From: CAYNSX01 sp964400165
GTDB lineage: Bacteria > Armatimonadota > Hebobacteria > CAYNSX01
DNA: 39,394 nucleotides
Reading direction: 5' to 3'
NCBI GenBank assembly: GCA_964400165.1
Contig: CAYNSX010000023.1
Location: 1-39,394 of the forward strand
Shown: piece after piece, positions 23,318 to 30,446 of the stretch
How positions within the stretch are numbered: the stretch's first letter is position 1
How the letters are laid out: every line of letters begins with the position of its first letter
Program-made: the position numbers and the translations under genes
The notes under the pieces: generated by a model
Database searches by the model: none
What the model was told of the DNA's origin: nothing
Seen by the model: only the letters and a program-made list of their open reading frames with translations

Positions 23318-23791
23318 CTACGCCGGTCTGACTGCTGCTTTCGCCCCGCCCTTGTGCAACGCTACATAGAGCAGACCCAGTACGACCCCAAACGCCGCGT
23401 TGCCGGCGAGACTGCCGACCGCGGTGGTGCGCATCGTGTCGGTGGTGACCGGCGAAAACATCGGATCGCCGAGCGCCAGCGGCATCGCAATCAGCCCGCC
23501 CAACACCCACCAGGCGACGCCGTAGAGCAGACCCGTGCCCAACGCCGCGCCGTAGGTTCGCGTCCCGGTGCCCAGGAAGGCGCCATACACCCCGCCGAGA
23601 ACGCCGCTGATGGCGAGATTAAGTACCCAGGCGGCCGCGATGCTGTTCGAATTGATCAGCCGGGCGACCATCATCAGCATTGGGGTATCGGCGCCGTCGG
23701 GGGCGGTGGTGCGCATGACTTGCATGAGTACGCTTAGTAGGACGCCGGCGAAAAGCCCCGCCAGCATCCCGGTTCCGACCTTAGACCGCAT
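23318..23791 (-). CDS. Four-helix membrane protein of unknown function
   Basis: 157 residues, start ATG behind GAGGAGG. Hydrophobic segments lie near residues 8-27, 55-75, 80-105 and 128-148, with Gly-rich faces (GMLAGLFAGVLLS, ISGVLGGVYGAFLGTG, GLLYGVAWWVLGGLIAMPLA). The internal similarity of GLFAGVLL, GVLGGVYGAFLG and GNAAFGVVLGLLY suggests a repeated two-helix unit. No family is named. A good promoter lies about 125 nt upstream, leaving a GC-rich 5' leader of ~115 nt. It is divergent from the selenoprotein gene, so the two may share regulation. Confidence 0.78.
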   Translation of the reverse strand: MRSKVGTGMLAGLFAGVLLSVLMQVMRTTAPDGADTPMLMMVARLINSNSIAAAWVLNLAISGVLGGVYGAFLGTGTRTYGAALGTGLLYGVAWWVLGGLIAMPLALGDPMFSPVTTDTMRTTAVGSLAGNAAFGVVLGLLYVALHKGGAKAAVRPA

Positions 23792-23914
23792 GCCAACCTC
23801 CTCATGGCCCCGGCCGCGGAGGCGTCCGAGGCGCTTCCCCGCCGGCGACAGACCCGCCGGGTCGGGATGGGGGCCGCCCAGCGACAGCCCGCCGCGGGCG
23901 GACCCTCGTCCGAA

Positions 23915-23943
23915 AGGGTACTCCCACGGGCGCTAGCTTGCAA
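23915..23943 (-). promoter_or_regulatory. Sigma-70-type promoter of the membrane-protein gene
   Basis: On the minus strand: TTGCAA (23943-23938), 17-bp spacer, TACCCT (23920-23915). The transcript would have a leader of about 115 nt before the ATG at 23791, rich in GC stems; I recognise no riboswitch class in it. Confidence 0.55.
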
Positions 23944-23960
23944 GACGGGCGCTTGCTCTC

Positions 23961-23997
23961 CAAGCGAGGCCAACAACCCCACCTCCTGCCTCGCTTG
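23961..23997. promoter_or_regulatory. Operator-like dyad at the selenoprotein promoter
   Basis: CAAGCGAGG (23961-23969) and CCTCGCTTG (23989-23997) form a perfect 9-bp inverted repeat with a 19-nt gap. The right arm overlaps the -35 box (23995-24000). This placement suits a repressor or activator site in the divergent region. Confidence 0.45.
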
Positions 23998-24023
23998 TCG
24001 GCCCTTGCGGCGGCGTCTAGACT
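23995..24023 (+). promoter_or_regulatory. Promoter of the HMA selenoprotein gene
   Basis: TTGTCG (23995-24000), exact 17-bp spacer, TAGACT (24018-24023). The predicted start near 24030 leaves a short leader holding the SD GGGAGG before the ATG at 24053. Confidence 0.65.
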
Positions 24024-24052
24024 GGGCCTATCTCTGCTGGGAGGCTGACACT

Positions 24053-24637
24053 ATGACGATGCGCCGCTGGGGAGTGGCTGTGCTCGGCTTCGCGGCCCTG
24101 CTGGTGCTGGGCACCGGCGCCCGGGCCGAGATTCGCAGCGCCAATTTGACCGTCCAGGGGATGACTTGAGGCGGATGTGCCAGCCGCGTGACGGCTGCGC
24201 TCAAAGGGGTGACGGGGGTGGAGACGGTTCAAGTGACCTTGGAGAAGAAACTGGCGGCAATCACCTTCAAGCCGCAGAACACGCTGCAAGTCGAGGATTT
24301 GCGCAAGGCCGTCCTTCCGACCGGCTTCAAGCCGGCAGAAGCGGTGATCGAAGTGCGCAGTAGTCTTTCGCAGTATCAGGGCGCGGCGGCGATGCAAGTG
24401 ACCTACAGCAACCAGATCTATCGCCTGGCAGACGGCAAGGACGCCGAGGGCAAAGAGTTGAAGGGCATCGTTCAGCGCCTGACGACGGACGCCGCCGGCC
24501 AGAAGGACATGCTGCTGGTGGTCACCGGCCTGCACGAAGACGCGCCAATGCCGGCCAAAGAGGGCGAGAAGCCGCTGCCGCCCGTGCTGCGCGTGACCGC
24601 GTACCATTTCGAGACGCCGCCACCCGCACACGGGTAA
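24053..24637 (+). CDS. Exported heavy-metal-associated (HMA) selenoprotein, in-frame UGA at Sec39
   Basis: 194 residues if UGA is read as selenocysteine. Residues 1-25 form a Sec signal peptide (MRRWGVAVLGFAALLVLG, cleavage after ARA). An HMA domain of the MerP/CopZ type follows: NLTVQGMT-U39-GGC42-ASRV, then a helix and beta strands (GVTGVETVQVTLEKKLAAIT). HMA domains bind soft metals through GMTCxxC; here the first Cys codon is TGA (24167-24169), giving a UxxC site, while everything else in the motif is kept. The C-terminal ~95 residues (SLSQYQGAAAMQVTYSNQIY ... VLRVTAYHFE) are an extra domain I do not recognise. The frame is open from ATG to TAA apart from this codon and an SD (GGGAGG) precedes the start. 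A SECIS-like hairpin follows the UGA. Alternatives are a nonsense mutation, or restart at GTG 24188, which would give a product without signal peptide. Confidence 0.8.
24167..24197 (+). promoter_or_regulatory. Candidate bacterial SECIS element (UGA plus hairpin)
   Basis: Seventeen nt behind the UGA (24167-24169) is a perfect stem CAGCCG (24181-24186) / CGGCTG (24192-24197) closing the 5-nt loop CGTGA. A G in the first two loop bases at 19 nt from the UGA fits the general bSECIS layout for SelB binding (loop 16-37 nt downstream, G in the loop). Outer GAG/CTC pairing near the UGA could extend it with a bulge. Confidence 0.6.
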
Positions 24638-24677
24638 CGCGCAGGCGGCAACGAACAACAGGGCAATCCGGCGGGGG

Positions 24678-24683
24678 TACAAT
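24678..24683 (+). promoter_or_regulatory. -10 box of the glycosyltransferase gene, leaderless-type
   Basis: TACAAT ends 6 nt before the GTG at 24690. No SD is present. No clear -35. Confidence 0.5.
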
Positions 24684-24689
24684 CTCCCT

Positions 24690-25445
24690 GTGCCCGGCCT
24701 GCTCATCATCCCGACGCTGAATGAGGCCGCCAACCTGGCGCCGCTGGTGCGCGAGATTCGCGGTCAGGCGCCGTCGCTGCACATCCTGGTCGTGGACGAC
24801 GCCTCGCCGGACGGCACCGGCGCCGAGGCCGACCGCCTGGCGTCGGCCGATGCGCGGGTGCAAGTCTTGCACCGCGCCGGGCCGCGCGGATACGGCCGCG
24901 CCTGCTTGGACGGTTTCCGCTGGGCTTTGGCCCGAGATTTCGACCCGATTCTGACGATGGACGCCGACTTCTCGCACGACCCGGCGGCGCTGCCCGACCT
25001 GCTGCTGGCCGACAGCGAGTTCGATGTCGTCATCGGGTCGCGCTATTGGCATGGCACCCGGGTGCGCCACTGGCCGCGCTACCGCGTCTGGTTGAGCCGC
25101 TTCGCCAACGCGTATGCACGGGTGGCGACGGGGCTGCCGGTGGCCGACTGCACGAGCGGCTATCGCTGCTATCGCCGGCGCGTGCTGGAGGGCATCGACT
25201 TCGCCAGCGTGCTGTCCAATCACTATGTGTTTCTGATCGAACTGGCGGCGCGGGCGCATTGGGCCGGGTGGTCGGTCGGCGAGGTACCCATCACCTACAC
25301 GGAGCGGCGGCACGGCGAATCGAAGTTGACCGGCCGGGTGCTGCTGGAGTCAATGATAGTGCCGTGGCGGCTGCGCCTGGCGCGGCGCCACTGGCGCCGG
25401 GCGACGCCGGCGCCTGCTACCATAGAGCCGGAGGTGTCGGAATGA
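24690..25445 (+). CDS. Family 2 glycosyltransferase (dolichol-/polyprenol-phosphate mannosyltransferase-like)
   Basis: 251 residues, GT-A fold. N-terminal IIPTLNEAANL, nucleotide-binding VVDDASPDGTG, GRACLDGFRWAL, the DxD-type MDADFSHDP, VIGSRYWHG, and acceptor-side DCTSGYRCYRR and ITYTERRHGESKL. These follow DPM1-like polyprenyl-phosphate mannose synthases that lack C-terminal membrane helices. It would transfer a sugar from an NDP donor to polyprenyl phosphate at the inner membrane. GTG start at a leaderless-type promoter. The stop overlaps the ATG of the pseudopilin gene (ATGA). Confidence 0.93.
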   Translation: MPGLLIIPTLNEAANLAPLVREIRGQAPSLHILVVDDASPDGTGAEADRLASADARVQVLHRAGPRGYGRACLDGFRWALARDFDPILTMDADFSHDPAALPDLLLADSEFDVVIGSRYWHGTRVRHWPRYRVWLSRFANAYARVATGLPVADCTSGYRCYRRRVLEGIDFASVLSNHYVFLIELAARAHWAGWSVGEVPITYTERRHGESKLTGRVLLESMIVPWRLRLARRHWRRATPAPATIEPEVSE

Positions 25446-25975
25446 CGCGACGGTGGATGCGCAACGGGTTCACCCTGGTGGAGATGATGGCGGTGACGGC
25501 CATCATCACCAGCATGAGCGGCAGCGGCGGCTACACCGCGGTGCTGGACAAGGCGCGCGAGACGGCGTGCATGCTGCAATTAAAACAAGTGCATCAGGCG
25601 CTGGTGATGTTCGACATGGACCACGACGGCCTGCCGACCGCGCTGCTCTTCCCGCGCAAGGAATACAAGAGCCGCGACCCGCAGAGTCTGGCGAATGTGC
25701 TGAAGCCCTACTTGGGCGGCGGCGGCGTCCTGCTCTGCACCGGCGCCGGACCGGAACTGAAGGACTACGGCATTAGTTACGCCTGGAACAGCAATTACAA
25801 CGGGCAGTCGCTCGAAGGGCTGGCGAACCCCGGACAAGTGCCGCTCCTGGTGGACGCCAACGCGCTGATCGGCAAGCCGGCGCACCGCGACGGATGGAAT
25901 GTCCTTTTCGCCGACGGCATTGTGAAGTTCACGAATCAAAGGCCGAATTGGCGGGCGGCAGATCAACCGCGTTGA
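25442..25975 (+). CDS. Type II secretion/type IV pilin-like pseudopilin
   Basis: 177 residues. Prepilin-type N-terminus: basic lead MTRRWMRNG, then FTLVEMMAVTAIITSM, cleaved between Gly and Phe with the conserved Glu5. The hydrophobic helix is shorter and more polar than usual (SMSGSGGYTAVL). The C-terminal HRDGWNVLFADGIVKF is the H-x-DG-type motif of DUF1559/general secretion pseudopilins. The start overlaps the glycosyltransferase stop and has SD GGAGG; a TACCAT box at 25418 could give it a separate promoter. No other pilus genes are in the window. It probably forms minor parts of a secretion or pilus fibre. Confidence 0.88.
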   Translation: MTRRWMRNGFTLVEMMAVTAIITSMSGSGGYTAVLDKARETACMLQLKQVHQALVMFDMDHDGLPTALLFPRKEYKSRDPQSLANVLKPYLGGGGVLLCTGAGPELKDYGISYAWNSNYNGQSLEGLANPGQVPLLVDANALIGKPAHRDGWNVLFADGIVKFTNQRPNWRAADQPR

Positions 25976-25985
25976 GGTAACAGCA

Positions 25986-26063
25986 AACTTCGAGGAAACG
26001 AGGAAACAAGGGCTATGGGGCGCTTGATTCCTCGATTCCTCGATTCCTCGTTTCCTCGTTCTT
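25986..26063. repeat. Purine/pyrimidine inverted repeat overlapping the YqgF-like gene end
   Basis: Left arm CGAGGAAACGAGGAAACAAG (25991-26010) and right arm built of GATTCCTC/GTTTCCTC units (about 26025-26063). Same type as 861-973. It begins after the pseudopilin stop; the right arm lies inside the last codons of the convergent gene. Confidence 0.65.
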
Positions 26064-26471
26064 CTCGGACTGCATGAAGCGTTCGGCGAGAATGACGGCC
26101 ACAAAGTCATCGAACGGTTCCGACGGCAATTGCATCGTCCGCGGGATGAGGCGGCGCCAGCCGCGGGGCGGGTGGGCCTCGAAGTAACGCTGCCGCGCTT
26201 CCAGAGTGGAGCCGCGCTCCGAGATGAGTTCGATCGGCACCTTGGGGTAGGCGCGAAAGAGATCGCGACGCAGGGGGCGGGCGCCGGTGGCGTCACCCAG
26301 CACCAGGGTCCGGACTTCATGCTGCCCGAGGAGTTCGCCGACCCGTTCGACGACCCGCACGCGTTTAACGACTTCCTTCAGATGGACGCCTGACGGCCCG
26401 ACGATGGCGAGGCCGCACTTGTCGGAACCGGGGTCGATGGCGAGGACGGCCTGCGCGGCGGCCGGGGTCAC
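26013..26471 (-). CDS. YqgF/RuvX-like RNase H-fold nuclease
   Basis: 152 residues. AIDPGSDKCGLAIV near residue 11 is the first beta hairpin with catalytic Asp of the YqgF/RuvC-like fold; LVLGDATG and ISERGSTLEARQRYFEAHPP supply the second acidic region, and PFDDFVAVILAERF carries the C-terminal Asp. This is the short form found beside DUF3084 genes in cyanobacteria and relatives. YqgF proteins process the 5' end of 16S rRNA precursors. The last ~15 residues (KNEETRNRGIEESSAP) are encoded by the repeat at 25986-26063 and are not family sequence. The start overlaps the DUF3084 stop as ATGA. Confidence 0.82.
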   Translation of the reverse strand: MTPAAAQAVLAIDPGSDKCGLAIVGPSGVHLKEVVKRVRVVERVGELLGQHEVRTLVLGDATGARPLRRDLFRAYPKVPIELISERGSTLEARQRYFEAHPPRGWRRLIPRTMQLPSEPFDDFVAVILAERFMQSEKNEETRNRGIEESSAP

Positions 26472-27925
26472 CGCTGCGACGGCGCCGCTTGCGTACCCGA
26501 CCGAGACTGTGCCGATTCGACGCGCAATTCCACGCGCAGCGGGCCGACGACGGTCGTCTCGGCTGCCGCCACCACGGCGAACCGCGCCGGGCCGCCGACG
26601 GCCTTGATACGCCGCACCGCGGCAATCATTTCGTCGAAGCCGATATCGCCGACCGTGTCGCCCGGCGTGTCGCCAAAGCCTGCGCCCGGCGCAAGATCCG
26701 GCAGGACGCCCTGTTGCCGCGCCTGGGCGCCCGCCGTCCGCAGCGCGCGCATCACTTCCAGCAGTAGGTCGAGCTCGGCGGTGTCCGCCGAGACATCGAG
26801 GGTCGCGAGCGCCTGGCCGGCGCGGAAGACGACGCGGTTGTCGAGCAACTCAAAGCGGAGCGGCACCGGCTGCCCGGCGACGGTGTTGACCGCCGCCAGG
26901 CCGCGCACCACCACACTGCGCCGCGCCTGCTGGACACCCGCCACGAGACTGGCGATGACCGTCTCCTCGTCGTAGACCGTAATGCCCTCGTCGCCGGGCT
27001 GCAATTGTGCGACGACGATGGCCATGCCGCCGGGCCCGCGAGCACCGCGCGCTTGGGCCGTGTCGTTGAGTTTGCGAATCAAGAGTTGCAGTTGCCCTTT
27101 GATGACTTCGGGGCTGGCGTCGGCGCTCACAATGTCGCGCCCCACTTCATCATCGCGCGCATAAATCAGATGCCCCTCGCGCAGTTCCGAAAGCATCGCC
27201 ACGGCGCCGAATTGATTTTGGCGCGCCGCGGCGATTTCCGCTTCGAGGTTGTCGCGCTCCTGCCGCAACCGCAGGGTCTCGTCTTGGATGCGCTTCAGGT
27301 CGGCTCCGGTGGCGGCCACGAGTTGATCGTAATTCTTCTTGGCTTCTTCGAGGTCTGCGCGGCGCTGGGCGAGTTGCGCTTCCGCCTTGTGCAAGTCACC
27401 CTCGGTCGTCGCGAGTTGCGCTTGGACGCCGGCGAGGCGCCCATGCACATCCTGATACCGCGCCTCCGCGTCGCGCGCCCGCTGTTCGGCGCTGGCGAGC
27501 CGCTGGGTGGCGTCGCGCAGCTTGCCTTCCACCTCCGTCAACTGCGCGGACGACTTCTCCAAATTGGCGGTCAGGCGGTCATAGTCCGCTTGCATCGTGT
27601 CGTAACGGGATTGCAAAGCTTTCAATTTACCGCTGACGAGCTCTGCCTCGCGTTCCATCCGTTCCTTGCCGGAACGCAATTGGTTGACCTGAAACAATCC
27701 GGTGCGCACATCGCGTGAGACCAGCACTGCCGTGCCGAGCGTGACGATGGTGATGAAGACACCGGAGACGACGGAAAAGAGAATGGCCGTGTGGCGGGGG
27801 CGCAGACCGAAGATGGTGAGCCGCCGCCGGCCCAGTTTCCGACCCACCAAATCGCCGAGGTAGGCAATCAGGGCCCCGGCTGCGATGAGGACGGCGACAA
27901 GGATGTATCCGTAGGCTTCGTTCAC
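26468..27925 (-). CDS. DUF3084 coiled-coil membrane protein
   Basis: 485 residues, GTG start. Two N-terminal membrane segments (YILVAVLIAAGALIAYLGD and ILFSVVSGVFITIVTLG) flank the conserved GRKLGRRRLTIFGLRPRHTA. A long coiled coil follows (about residues 80-245) with heptads such as AQLTEVEGKLRDATQRLAS. A globular C-terminal domain (RDEVGRDIVSA, GGMAIVVAQLQPGDEGITVYDE) completes the DUF3084 layout. Function is unknown, but the link to the YqgF-like gene recurs in several phyla. A consensus promoter (27986-27958) drives this two-gene operon. Confidence 0.93.
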   Translation of the reverse strand: MNEAYGYILVAVLIAAGALIAYLGDLVGRKLGRRRLTIFGLRPRHTAILFSVVSGVFITIVTLGTAVLVSRDVRTGLFQVNQLRSGKERMEREAELVSGKLKALQSRYDTMQADYDRLTANLEKSSAQLTEVEGKLRDATQRLASAEQRARDAEARYQDVHGRLAGVQAQLATTEGDLHKAEAQLAQRRADLEEAKKNYDQLVAATGADLKRIQDETLRLRQERDNLEAEIAAARQNQFGAVAMLSELREGHLIYARDDEVGRDIVSADASPEVIKGQLQLLIRKLNDTAQARGARGPGGMAIVVAQLQPGDEGITVYDEETVIASLVAGVQQARRSVVVRGLAAVNTVAGQPVPLRFELLDNRVVFRAGQALATLDVSADTAELDLLLEVMRALRTAGAQARQQGVLPDLAPGAGFGDTPGDTVGDIGFDEMIAAVRRIKAVGGPARFAVVAAAETTVVGPLRVELRVESAQSRSGTQAAPSQR

Positions 27926-27957
27926 GGCCCGGCGAGGCGCGATGGCCTCGCGCGGGC

Positions 27958-27986
27958 ATTATCACAGCCCTACCCCGCAGCGTCAA
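27958..27986 (-). promoter_or_regulatory. Strong sigma-70-type promoter of the DUF3084-yqgF operon
   Basis: On the minus strand: TTGACG (27986-27981), 17-bp spacer, GATAAT (27963-27958) with an upstream TGT. It lies over the last codons of gpsA. The short leader can fold GAGGC-CATCGC-GCCTC just before the GTG. Confidence 0.75.
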
Positions 27987-29004
27987 CGACAGGCGCTTCG
28001 TCGACCTCCGCCCGCGCCGGACGCGCCATCAGCGACAGCAGCGCCTCGCGTGCGCTCTTGCGCTCCTCGATCAACGCGAGCACCTCGGCGCTGATGGGCA
28101 TTTCGATGCCGTGCACCTGCGCCAGCCGGCACACCACCCGCGTCGTCGGCACGCCCTCCGCCACCTGCCCCATCCGCCGCAGCGTATGTTCGAGCCGCTC
28201 GCCGCGCCCGAGCGCGAAGCCGACGCGGTAATTGCGACTCGCCGGGCCCGCACAAGTCGCAATCAGGTCGCCCAGCCCGGACAGCCCCCGGAAGGTCTCG
28301 GACTGCGCCCCGAGTGCGACGCCCAGCCGGGTGATTTCTGCCAGGCCGCGCGTCATCAGCGACGCCCGCGTGTTGGCGCCGAACCCGAGGCCGTCGCAGA
28401 CGCCGGCGGCGATGGCGATGACATTCTTCAACGCCCCGCCGAGTTCCACGCCCGCCACATCGGTGTTTGTGTACACGCGGAACGCCGGTTCCATAAAGAG
28501 TGCCTGCACGCGGCAGCGCGCCGTCTCGTCGCCGCCCGCCACGACGGCAGTCGTGGCCACCCCCGCGGCGACTTCGGCGCCGAGGTTCGGACCCGAGAGC
28601 ACCGTCAGGCGCGGCGCGGTGTCGGGGAGTTCCTGCAGGATGACTTCCGACATCCGCAGTCCGCTCGTCTCTTCCAGCCCCTTCGCCGCGCTCACCAGCA
28701 CTTGCTCCGCCGCGAGTTGCGGGCGGAGGAGCGCACACAGTTCGCGCATCGCCGCGCACGGCACCGCCAGCACCACCGCGTCGGCATCGGCGATCGCGGC
28801 CCGCAGGTCCGCGGCCGGCGTGATGCGCGCATCAAGTGCTACGCCGGGGAGATAGCGCCGGTTCTCCCGGGTGCGTCCGATGGCATCGAGGAGCGCGGCA
28901 TCGCGGCCCCAGAGGCGCGCCGGCACACCCTTCCGTGCCAGCAACACGGCAAGCGCCGTGCCCCAGTTGCCGGCGCCGAGGATGGCGGCCGGGCGTTCAG
29001 TCAC
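27970..29004 (-). CDS. gpsA: NAD(P)H-dependent glycerol-3-phosphate dehydrogenase
   Basis: 344 residues, reduces dihydroxyacetone phosphate to sn-glycerol-3-phosphate for phospholipid synthesis. Rossmann motif AILGAGNWGTALA, then LWGRD, LPGVALD, SAAKGLE, VLSGPNLG, and the catalytic region ELGGALKNVIAIAAGVCDGLGFGANTRAS with Lys, plus GLSGLGDLIATC. GTG at 29004 overlaps the plsY stop by 8 nt; an in-frame start at 29031 would overlap plsY further. It forms an operon with plsY, supplying that enzyme's acceptor. Confidence 0.96.
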   Translation of the reverse strand: MTERPAAILGAGNWGTALAVLLARKGVPARLWGRDAALLDAIGRTRENRRYLPGVALDARITPAADLRAAIADADAVVLAVPCAAMRELCALLRPQLAAEQVLVSAAKGLEETSGLRMSEVILQELPDTAPRLTVLSGPNLGAEVAAGVATTAVVAGGDETARCRVQALFMEPAFRVYTNTDVAGVELGGALKNVIAIAAGVCDGLGFGANTRASLMTRGLAEITRLGVALGAQSETFRGLSGLGDLIATCAGPASRNYRVGFALGRGERLEHTLRRMGQVAEGVPTTRVVCRLAQVHGIEMPISAEVLALIEERKSAREALLSLMARPARAEVDEAPVVDAAG

Positions 29005-29620
29005 GCCGCGCCCCGTGCTTGCCGCCAACACGCGGCTCTTCGCCGCGGAGCAGCCGCCGGATATTCGAGAGATGCCGGGCGAGGATCAGCGTCGCGCCCG
29101 TCAGGCCGAAGGTCAGGGTCGGCGCCGGTGCGTGCATCAGCCAGAGGGACACCGGCACCGACACCACCGCGACCATCGTGCTGACCGATACGAAGCGCGT
29201 CACGCCGAGCGTGATGAACCAAAACACCATCGCAACGACCGCGGCCGGCCAGTGCAGCCCGAAAATCAGCCCCAGCCCCGTTGCGCCGCCCCGGCCGCCG
29301 TGAAAGCCGGCGAAGATCGGGAAGGTGTGCCCCACCAGCGCGGCCACACCCACCAACACCCAGCCGCCCGCCGGCCACCAGGCGGTGGCCGCGCCGGCCA
29401 GAATCGTGCGCGCCGCGATGACCGGCACGATGCCCTTGGCGAAGTCGAGCGCAAACACGGTCAGCGACCAGCGCGGCCCGAGCGCGCGCCAGACATTGGT
29501 GGCGCCGATGTTCCCCGAGCCGACCGTGCGCAGGTCGACCCCGCGCAGCCGCGCAATCAGCAGGCCGAAGGGCACCGAGCCGAGCAGGTAGGCGCCGATG
29601 ATGAGCGCGACGAGCGTCAT
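28997..29620 (-). CDS. plsY: Glycerol-3-phosphate acyltransferase PlsY
   Basis: 207 residues with five to six membrane helices. PlsY acylates G3P with acyl-phosphate (made by PlsX) at the inner membrane. Motif 1 GSVPFGLLIAR, then VGSGNIGATNVWRA, motif 2 region GHTFPIFAGFHGGRGGATGLG, and the C-terminal RHLSNIRRLLRGEE. The middle motif reads HGGRGGAT where most members have KGGKGVAT, an uncommon variation. It overlaps gpsA by 8 nt. It is divergent from the rhomboid gene across ~80 bp. Confidence 0.95.
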   Translation of the reverse strand: MTLVALIIGAYLLGSVPFGLLIARLRGVDLRTVGSGNIGATNVWRALGPRWSLTVFALDFAKGIVPVIAARTILAGAATAWWPAGGWVLVGVAALVGHTFPIFAGFHGGRGGATGLGLIFGLHWPAAVVAMVFWFITLGVTRFVSVSTMVAVVSVPVSLWLMHAPAPTLTFGLTGATLILARHLSNIRRLLRGEEPRVGGKHGARRD

Positions 29621-29660
29621 CGAGCGATGCGCGCGCCGCGCTCCCGCGCGCGCAGGCCGC

Positions 29661-29689
29661 TTGCCGCGTCACGGGCGCGCTGATAGGCT
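29661..29689 (+). promoter_or_regulatory. Promoter of the rhomboid protease gene
   Basis: TTGCCG (29661-29666), exact 17-bp spacer, TAGGCT (29684-29689), ending 12 nt before the ATG at 29702. A leader of only about 6 nt with no SD is expected. Confidence 0.6.
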
Positions 29690-29701
29690 GGCCGCACCCC
29701 A

Positions 29702-30385
29702 ATGATCTTCCCCATCGGCGACACTTTCCCCAAGTATCGCATGCCCGTCAGTGTCCTCGCCCTCATCGCCGTGAACCTGGCGGTGATGGTGCACACCTGG
29801 GGCCTGTCGCAACGCCAGCAGCATGTCCTCTTCAGTTCCGTCGGCCTCATCCCGTGGGAAGTTCTCAACGGCCAGGACCTCGGCGGCCTCTCGCCGCACC
29901 CGCTCTGGCTCACCGCGTTCACCTCCATGTTCGTGCACGGAGGCTTCGGTCACCTGGCGGGCAATATGCTCTTTCTCTGGGCGTTCGGCAACACGCTCGA
30001 GCAGTGGCTGGGAAGCATCCGGTTCCTGCTGTTTTATTTTGTCGCCGGTGCGCTGGCGGCGGCGCTGCATATCGTCATGCACCCGGACTCGATGCTGCCG
30101 ACCGTCGGCGCCAGCGGCGCGGTCGCCGGCGTGCTTGGCGGGTATTTCATCCGGTTTCCGTTCGGACGCATCCGGACGCTGGTCGGCTTTCCGCCGTTCC
30201 TGTTCGTGATCGGGATTCCAGCGCTGCTGTATCTCGGATTTTGGTTCCTGTTGCAACTGGAGAATGGCCTGGCGACCCTGGGCGGCGATGTGTCCAACAT
30301 CGCCTTCTGGGCGCACATCGGCGGCTTCGGCGCGGGCGTGCTGCTGGTGGGCGTCTTCACGCCCGCGTCGCGGCGGGGGGTGTGA
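29702..30385 (+). CDS. Rhomboid family intramembrane serine protease
   Basis: 227 residues with six membrane helices. The catalytic dyad is visible as Ser138 in GASGAVAG and His205 in AHIGGFGAG. HGGFGHLAGNMLFLWAFG contains the conserved His/Asn of helix 2. The N-terminal FPIGDTFPKYRMP is typical of a common bacterial rhomboid subgroup. It cleaves membrane-spanning substrates within the bilayer; none can be named. Followed by a perfect palindrome before the convergent DUF5317 gene. Confidence 0.95.
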   Translation: MIFPIGDTFPKYRMPVSVLALIAVNLAVMVHTWGLSQRQQHVLFSSVGLIPWEVLNGQDLGGLSPHPLWLTAFTSMFVHGGFGHLAGNMLFLWAFGNTLEQWLGSIRFLLFYFVAGALAAALHIVMHPDSMLPTVGASGAVAGVLGGYFIRFPFGRIRTLVGFPPFLFVIGIPALLYLGFWFLLQLENGLATLGGDVSNIAFWAHIGGFGAGVLLVGVFTPASRRGV

Positions 30386-30422
30386 TAAGTAGTACTTAGG
30401 GTCGGAACCACTTCACCCTTGG

Positions 30423-30446
30423 CCCCTCTCCGTTAACGGAGAGGGG
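30423..30446. terminator. Perfect 24-bp palindrome between convergent genes
   Basis: CCCCTCTCCGTT followed by its exact complement. Outer TTCACCC/GGGGTGAG arms flank it. Palindromic, so it can act for both strands. The same core occurs at 19382-19407. Confidence 0.7.

Noticed and set aside
24170..24637. Reading the HMA gene as a pseudogene starting at GTG 24188
   Set aside because: There is a single stop, at the exact Cys position of the motif, with intact promoter, SD, signal peptide and downstream frame; decay would be expected to be less specific.
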